NCBI GenBank assembly: GCA_045587385.1
Contig: JAZNCE010000041.1
Location: 1-11,724, forward strand
DNA from: SVQP01 sp045587385
GTDB taxonomy: Bacteria > Bacillota > Clostridia > Oscillospirales > CAG-272
Direction of reading: 5' to 3'
DNA length: 11,724 bases
Part shown: piece after piece, positions 9,201-11,724 of the stretch
Position numbering within the stretch: the stretch's first letter is position 1
How the letters are laid out: each line of letters starts with the position of its first letter
The notes under the pieces: generated by a model
Told to the model about the DNA's origin: nothing
The model's input: only the letters and a program-made list of their open reading frames with translations
The model's database searches: none
Translations under genes and position numbers: made by a program

Positions 9201-11675
9201 GACATTTACCATTACCTTGCCCGAGGCAATGGCAGTTTCGGAAGGAATGGAAAATTACTCTGTCGGAACAGATGCAAACGTATCCGTAAAAACCGAGGAG
9301 GATAACGATTACGTTACCGTCGTCGTAGGTCTTAATGAGAATCCCGGTATTTGGGCAATCAAAAATACTATTTCCTTTGATACTTCTAAGCTCAGCTTTG
9401 AACAGATTACAGCGGGAACGCTTGCCTCTGCATACGAAATTGCAAGCAGCACGGCAGACGGTAAATATACAATCCTCGCATATCGCGACAGTGTAAAAGA
9501 AAGCTATCAAACGGGAAGCTTGGTTGTTCTGACCTTCAAAAAGCTCACCGATACCGTGGATATGCAAACGGCACTCACCGTTCAGCCCGGTCAAATGATC
9601 AATGATCAAGCAGAAACACCCGAGGTGGATACTACCTTTGAGATTGGCGACTTTACTTCGGTTCCGCCTACCGATGATCACGAATATCTGACGGATGACG
9701 GCGAAATCGTTGATGCCATTTATGAGGCACTTTCCGCCCGAAAAACCGATGTTTTGACTTTGCATTATGCTACAACAAAGTTGATTTCCATCGACGATAT
9801 TTCCTCGTGGTTCCACGCAGCAAGCGATAAACTTGATTCGTATGCTCGTTTCGGTGTTCAAAGATATACTGCAACCGCGCAGAAATACACCAAGGAAGAT
9901 GTTTATTATTACACCTTAACCTACACGGTTGAGTATTACACCACGGATGCAGAGGAAGATGCTTTTGAAGAGAAGCTTGACGAAATCATAGCAGGATTGA
10001 ATCTTGCCGGCAAGACCGATCTTGAAAAGATTCTCACGATTTACGGATACGTTTGCGACAACGTAACCTATGATGAAGCAGCGGAGCATTGCTTTACTGC
10101 ATACGGCGCACTGGTCGATGGAAAAGCAGTATGTCAAGGCTATGCCCTGCTTCTGATGCGCATGCTGGATGCCGCTTCCATTGAATCCGAAGTTGTATTC
10201 GGTGTTTCCGAAGGTGTTAACCATATGTGGAATATCGTAAAGCTTGATGGGGAGTATTTCTTGCTCGACGCAACTTGGGATAGTACCGATAACAGAACGT
10301 GCTATTTCTGGTTCCTTAAAGGAATCGATGCGTTTGAAAAGCATACACCCGACGGTTCTTATCCGATTGGCACATCTCGTGATGATCACGCTGATGCACT
10401 CGATGTTTGTCATTTGATGGCAGATCCGACCTGCGCAGCTCCCGCAACCTGTATCGAATGCGGCACAACTGTGGGCGTGGCTCTTGGACATAAAGATGAT
10501 AACCGTGACCATATTTGTGATCGCAATTGTGGAAATGTGACTCTGGGTGAGCATTCCGACAGCGCAACCGATGACAATCACGTTTGCGATTATGGCTGCG
10601 GAGCGGTTCTTGAGGAGTGCTCGGGCGCAACGAGTGATAACAATTATACTTGTGTCATTTGTGGCAGAGAGGATGTAAAGGCATCGTCTACAGATGCAAT
10701 AAACAAAGCAAAAAAAGAGCTTGAAGATGCGATTGATGCGCTTGAAGCGGCTAACACGGCTTTGCAGAGCGCCATCAATACCAACAGCGGCGATATCGCA
10801 AGCCTTGCGACCGACCTTGCAAGCAAGTACAACTCTCTTAACACGCTTATCGGTACACTTCCCGATGGAGTAACAAGTATAAAGGACTACGTTGATAGCA
10901 TCAATACAGCTCTCGCAAGCGCGGATGCAACAATGCAGGTGGCTATAGACAAGGTGACTTCTGATCTTGCACAGGCAAAGACCGAGTTGCAGAATACTAT
11001 CAACACAAACGAAGCCGATATAGAAGATAAGGTGGCTAAGCTCGACGAAGCTTACAAGGCGGCTGATACCCTTATCAACTCCGAGATTGCAACCCTCAAA
11101 TCTGAGGACAGTGCAATCAAGCAAAGCGTTACCGACCTTGAAAATGCGATGGACGAAGCAGATGCGGCTCTTGACGAAGCAATCAAAGCGGTTCAAAAGA
11201 ATCTCGAAGATGCACAAAATGCTCTTAACGAGGCAATTGCAAGCGGCGACAGTGAGCTGAGCGATAGAATCACCGCATTGAACGATGCTCTTACTTCTGC
11301 TCAGGCAACTCTTGAAGCAACCGATGCGGCAAACAAGACCGAGCTTGAAGGCAAGATCACCTCGGCACAAACCGCATTGCAGGCCGCAATCGAAGAGGTC
11401 GCATCCGATCTCGCACAGGCAAAGACCGATTTGCAGAATGCAATCAACAACGGCGATACCGAGCTTGACGGCAAGATTGCAACTCTGACCACGGCTCTTG
11501 AAAACGCACAGGCAACTCTCGAAGCAACCGATGCGACAAACAAGGCTGAGCTTGAAGGCAAGATCACAAGTGCACAGGCTACACTCCAAGCGGCGATCGA
11601 CAGCGTACAGTCCGACCTCGACAGCACCAAAGCAAAGCTGGATCAGGCGATCGCAGACTTGAACCAAGCCATCGC
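3262..11675 (+). CDS. Giant secreted multidomain surface protein with dockerin, cohesin, transglutaminase-like and coiled-coil regions (3' end missing)
   Basis: ATG 3262 follows a GGAGGT site (3249-3254). The frame is open without any stop to the contig edge, giving about 2,804 codons. A signal peptide is clear: KKRR, a hydrophobic core, and an A30-L31-A32 cleavage site. Then come a dockerin-like pair of calcium loops (54-111) and a Listeria-Bacteroides repeat (119-184). Residues about 190-1400 are unrecognised, with beta-rich parts, a helical insert near 692-814 and two degenerate B-repeat-like stretches near 1155-1335. Two further B-type repeats follow (1407-1473, 1478-1547), then MBG-like sandwiches (1554-1730), a possible PLAT-like part (1738-1826), a cohesin-like domain (about 2000-2131), a transglutaminase-like domain (C2291, H2321, D2336), a Cys-knuckle module (2383-2467) and a coiled coil (2474 on). 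The cell-wall anchor, if any, is lost beyond the contig end. Likely role: extracellular scaffold or adhesin (inference). The divergent two-component operon shares its upstream region. The last 49 bases of the window are adapter, so the residues they would add are not real. Confidence 0.9.
3421..3594 (+). other. Dockerin type I-like domain, residues 54-111 of the giant protein
   Basis: There are two EF-hand-like loops: GDVNDDGLINSTDIELLARYL with ligands D56, N58, D60 and D67, and ADVTDDDVVDLKDLLYLVK with D89, T91, D93 and D100. Each is followed by a short hydrophobic helix, the duplicated layout of dockerins, which bind cohesins in a calcium-dependent way. The position next to the signal peptide is unusual for a dockerin, which is more often C-terminal. 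Confidence 0.82.
3616..3813 (+). other. Listeria-Bacteroides (InlB B-type) repeat 1, residues 119-184
   Basis: The typical pattern is visible: VTFETNGG at the start, a central IFLGWYSDESLETPF, and ITIYAKYQ at the end. This is a small beta-grasp-like extracellular spacer or adhesion repeat known from internalin B and many clostridial surface proteins. Confidence 0.82.
5101..6230 (+). other. Unrecognised amphipathic beta-rich region with a helical insert
   Basis: Residues about 614-990 alternate polar and non-polar residues over long stretches, for example EVYIDVNINANADITW, FVVRANINVALGANMEYEV, VGISAEFGAYAELYGYF and LYFEFGLYLDINLNASL. They suggest many consecutive beta strands in a large sheet or solenoid. 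A highly charged, probably helical insert (about 692-814) splits the region. I do not recognise a named family, and no function is assigned. Confidence 0.6.
7480..7680 (+). other. Listeria-Bacteroides (InlB B-type) repeat 2, residues 1407-1473
   Basis: YTITYETNGGSSI at the start, PTKEGYTFVGWFYDEAL in the middle and FTLYAKW at the end are a near-textbook copy of the repeat. Confidence 0.92.
7693..7902 (+). other. Listeria-Bacteroides (InlB B-type) repeat 3, residues 1478-1547
   Basis: YKITLNAGEGSTPI, YIFLGWYDAVSGG and ITLYAHWQ follow the same pattern, directly after repeat 2. The opening is diverged from the usual NGG motif. Confidence 0.88.
7921..8175 (+). other. MBG-like beta-sandwich domain
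   Basis: Residues about 1554-1638 contain a TYDGSTHKP opening, a YKRQTLDRNW strand, the PKNAGTYDIRIQRA motif and a closing YTGKLVIEK. This is the pattern of MBG/YDG-type extracellular beta-sandwich modules. A second, more diverged unit with NLPAGTYGIGFYVAEGENY follows up to about residue 1730. The role is probably as a structural spacer. Confidence 0.55.
9259..9654 (+). other. Cohesin-like domain, residues about 2000-2131
   Basis: VTVVVGLNENPGIWAIKNTI, then SFDTSKLSFEQITAGTL, then YTILAYRD and TGSLVVLTFKKL reproduce the order of strands in cohesin modules: the gi-x-x-x-x-x-i-x-yD motif, the k-Lsf-x-x-v-x-x-G segment, and G-L-x-x-l-x-F. Cohesins bind dockerins. A dockerin-like domain lies at the N terminus of the same chain. 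Confidence 0.75.
9961..10341 (+). other. Transglutaminase-like (papain-fold) domain
   Basis: The core includes KILTIYGYVCDNVTYDE, AYGALVDGKAVCQGYALLL, NHMWNIVKLDGEYFLLDATWD and a closing CYFWFLKG. The catalytic triad expected for this fold is visible as Cys2291, His2321 and Asp2336. Bacterial members act as extracellular proteases or as cross-linking enzymes; which applies here cannot be told from sequence. About 110 residues before it (from about 2140) probably form a lead-in domain. Confidence 0.88.
10408..10662 (+). other. Cys-rich knuckle module
   Basis: Residues 2383-2467 hold eleven cysteines: C2383, C2391, the pairs C2397/C2400, C2419/C2423, C2442/C2446 and C2464/C2467, plus C2453. 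They are spaced by His- and Asp-rich linkers such as GHKDDNRDH. The pairs resemble metal-binding or disulfide knuckles that recur in clostridial surface proteins, often beside transglutaminase-like domains. Confidence 0.65.
10681..11675 (+). other. Long coiled coil, residues 2474 to end of genuine sequence
   Basis: About 330 residues are rich in Ala, Leu, Glu, Lys, Asp and Gln, with hydrophobic residues in heptad spacing and no proline except near residue 2535 (LPDG). Motifs such as SDLAQAKTELQN recur. This fits an extended rod or oligomerisation stalk, probably leading towards a cell-surface anchor beyond the contig end. Confidence 0.85.
11245..11675 (+). repeat. Two tandem copies of a 207-bp (69-residue) coding repeat
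   Basis: Copy 1 starts at 11245 (GDSELSDRI) and copy 2 at 11452 (GDTELDGKI). Matching landmarks fall exactly 207 bases apart, for example GAGCTTGAAGGCAAGATCAC at 11341 and 11548. Copy 2 is cut by the adapter. A related element (SDLAQAKTELQN) also occurs earlier, at 10963. Confidence 0.85.
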
Positions 11676-11724
11676 AAGTCGGAGGCCAAGCGGTCTTAGG
11701 AAACAACTGGGGCTATCAACTCCT
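11676..11724 (+). other. Untrimmed MGI/BGISEQ sequencing adapter with index
   Basis: From memory of the MGI/BGISEQ library adapter, the first segment begins AAGTCGGAGGCCAAGC (here 11676-11691), continues CGGTCTTAGGAA and ends in CAA. This region matches it with a single missing G near 11704. It is followed by a 10-base stretch CTGGGGCTAT (11707-11716), where the index belongs. The last bases CAACTCCT are the start of the next fixed adapter segment. The lengths add up exactly: 31 + 10 + 8 = 49. The coiled-coil heptad pattern of the protein also stops here. Confidence 0.9.

Noticed and set aside
9019..9861. Antisense open frame of about 280 codons
   Set aside because: It lies opposite the cohesin-like coding sequence and has implausible composition, with no homology pattern. 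The same applies to the shorter antisense frames at 4258-4821, 4975-5583, 6904-7563 and 8302-8775.
10681..11675. CRISPR-like array
   Set aside because: The repeated segments are in-frame coiled-coil coding repeats of 207 bases, without short identical repeats and unique spacers.
9916..11706. Antisense open frame of about 596 codons, rich in Cys
   Set aside because: It is the exact codon-aligned complement of the coiled-coil and transglutaminase-like coding region. A sense strand rich in GCA, GAT and AAG codons creates open antisense frames. It has no ribosome site or recognisable domain, and it runs into the adapter.
11676..11724. Frameshift near the end of the giant gene (another frame gives VGGQAVLGNNWGYQL)
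   Set aside because: The change of character at this point is explained by the sequencing adapter, so neither frame is biological.

Overview
The window looks like one end of a metagenomic contig from an anaerobic gut-type Bacillota (class Clostridia). The indications are moderate GC, strong GGAGG-type ribosome binding sites, an AgrC/AgrA-type two-component pair, a TnpV/DUF6809 gene pair typical of clostridial mobile elements, and a giant secreted protein with dockerin, cohesin and Listeria-Bacteroides (InlB B-type) repeats. No species can be named from the sequence alone.

Layout. Bases 1-216 hold the 3' end of a membrane protein gene, closed by an intrinsic terminator at 241-286. A small rightward unit follows: tnpV (353-718), broken by an in-frame TGA at codon 36, whose stop overlaps the start of a DUF6809-family gene (715-981). 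A 14-bp hairpin at 983-1017 separates these from a leftward operon. That operon encodes a LytTR response regulator (3062 down to 2328) and an HPK10/GHKL sensor kinase (2324 down to 1023), driven by a near-consensus promoter at 3177-3149. Divergently, from 3262 to the end of the genuine sequence, runs one uninterrupted frame of about 2,804 codons with no stop.

The giant protein, from N to C terminus, has a signal peptide, an N-terminal dockerin-like calcium-binding pair, a B-type repeat, and a stretch of over 1,000 residues that I do not recognise, including amphipathic beta-rich sequence. Next come two more B-type repeats, MBG-like beta-sandwich sequence, a possible PLAT-like region, a cohesin-like domain, a transglutaminase-like domain with a visible Cys-His-Asp triad, a Cys-knuckle module, and a long coiled coil with a 69-residue repeat. 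It is probably a surface or extracellular scaffold or adhesin. Its C terminus, and hence its anchoring mode, is missing. The divergent two-component system shares its regulatory region and may control it, but this is inference from position.

Data quality: the last 49 bases (11676-11724) match, from memory, the MGI/BGISEQ library adapter followed by a 10-base index and the start of the next adapter segment. They should be treated as untrimmed adapter and not as organism DNA. The coding sequence therefore stops at the contig edge, at about 11675.
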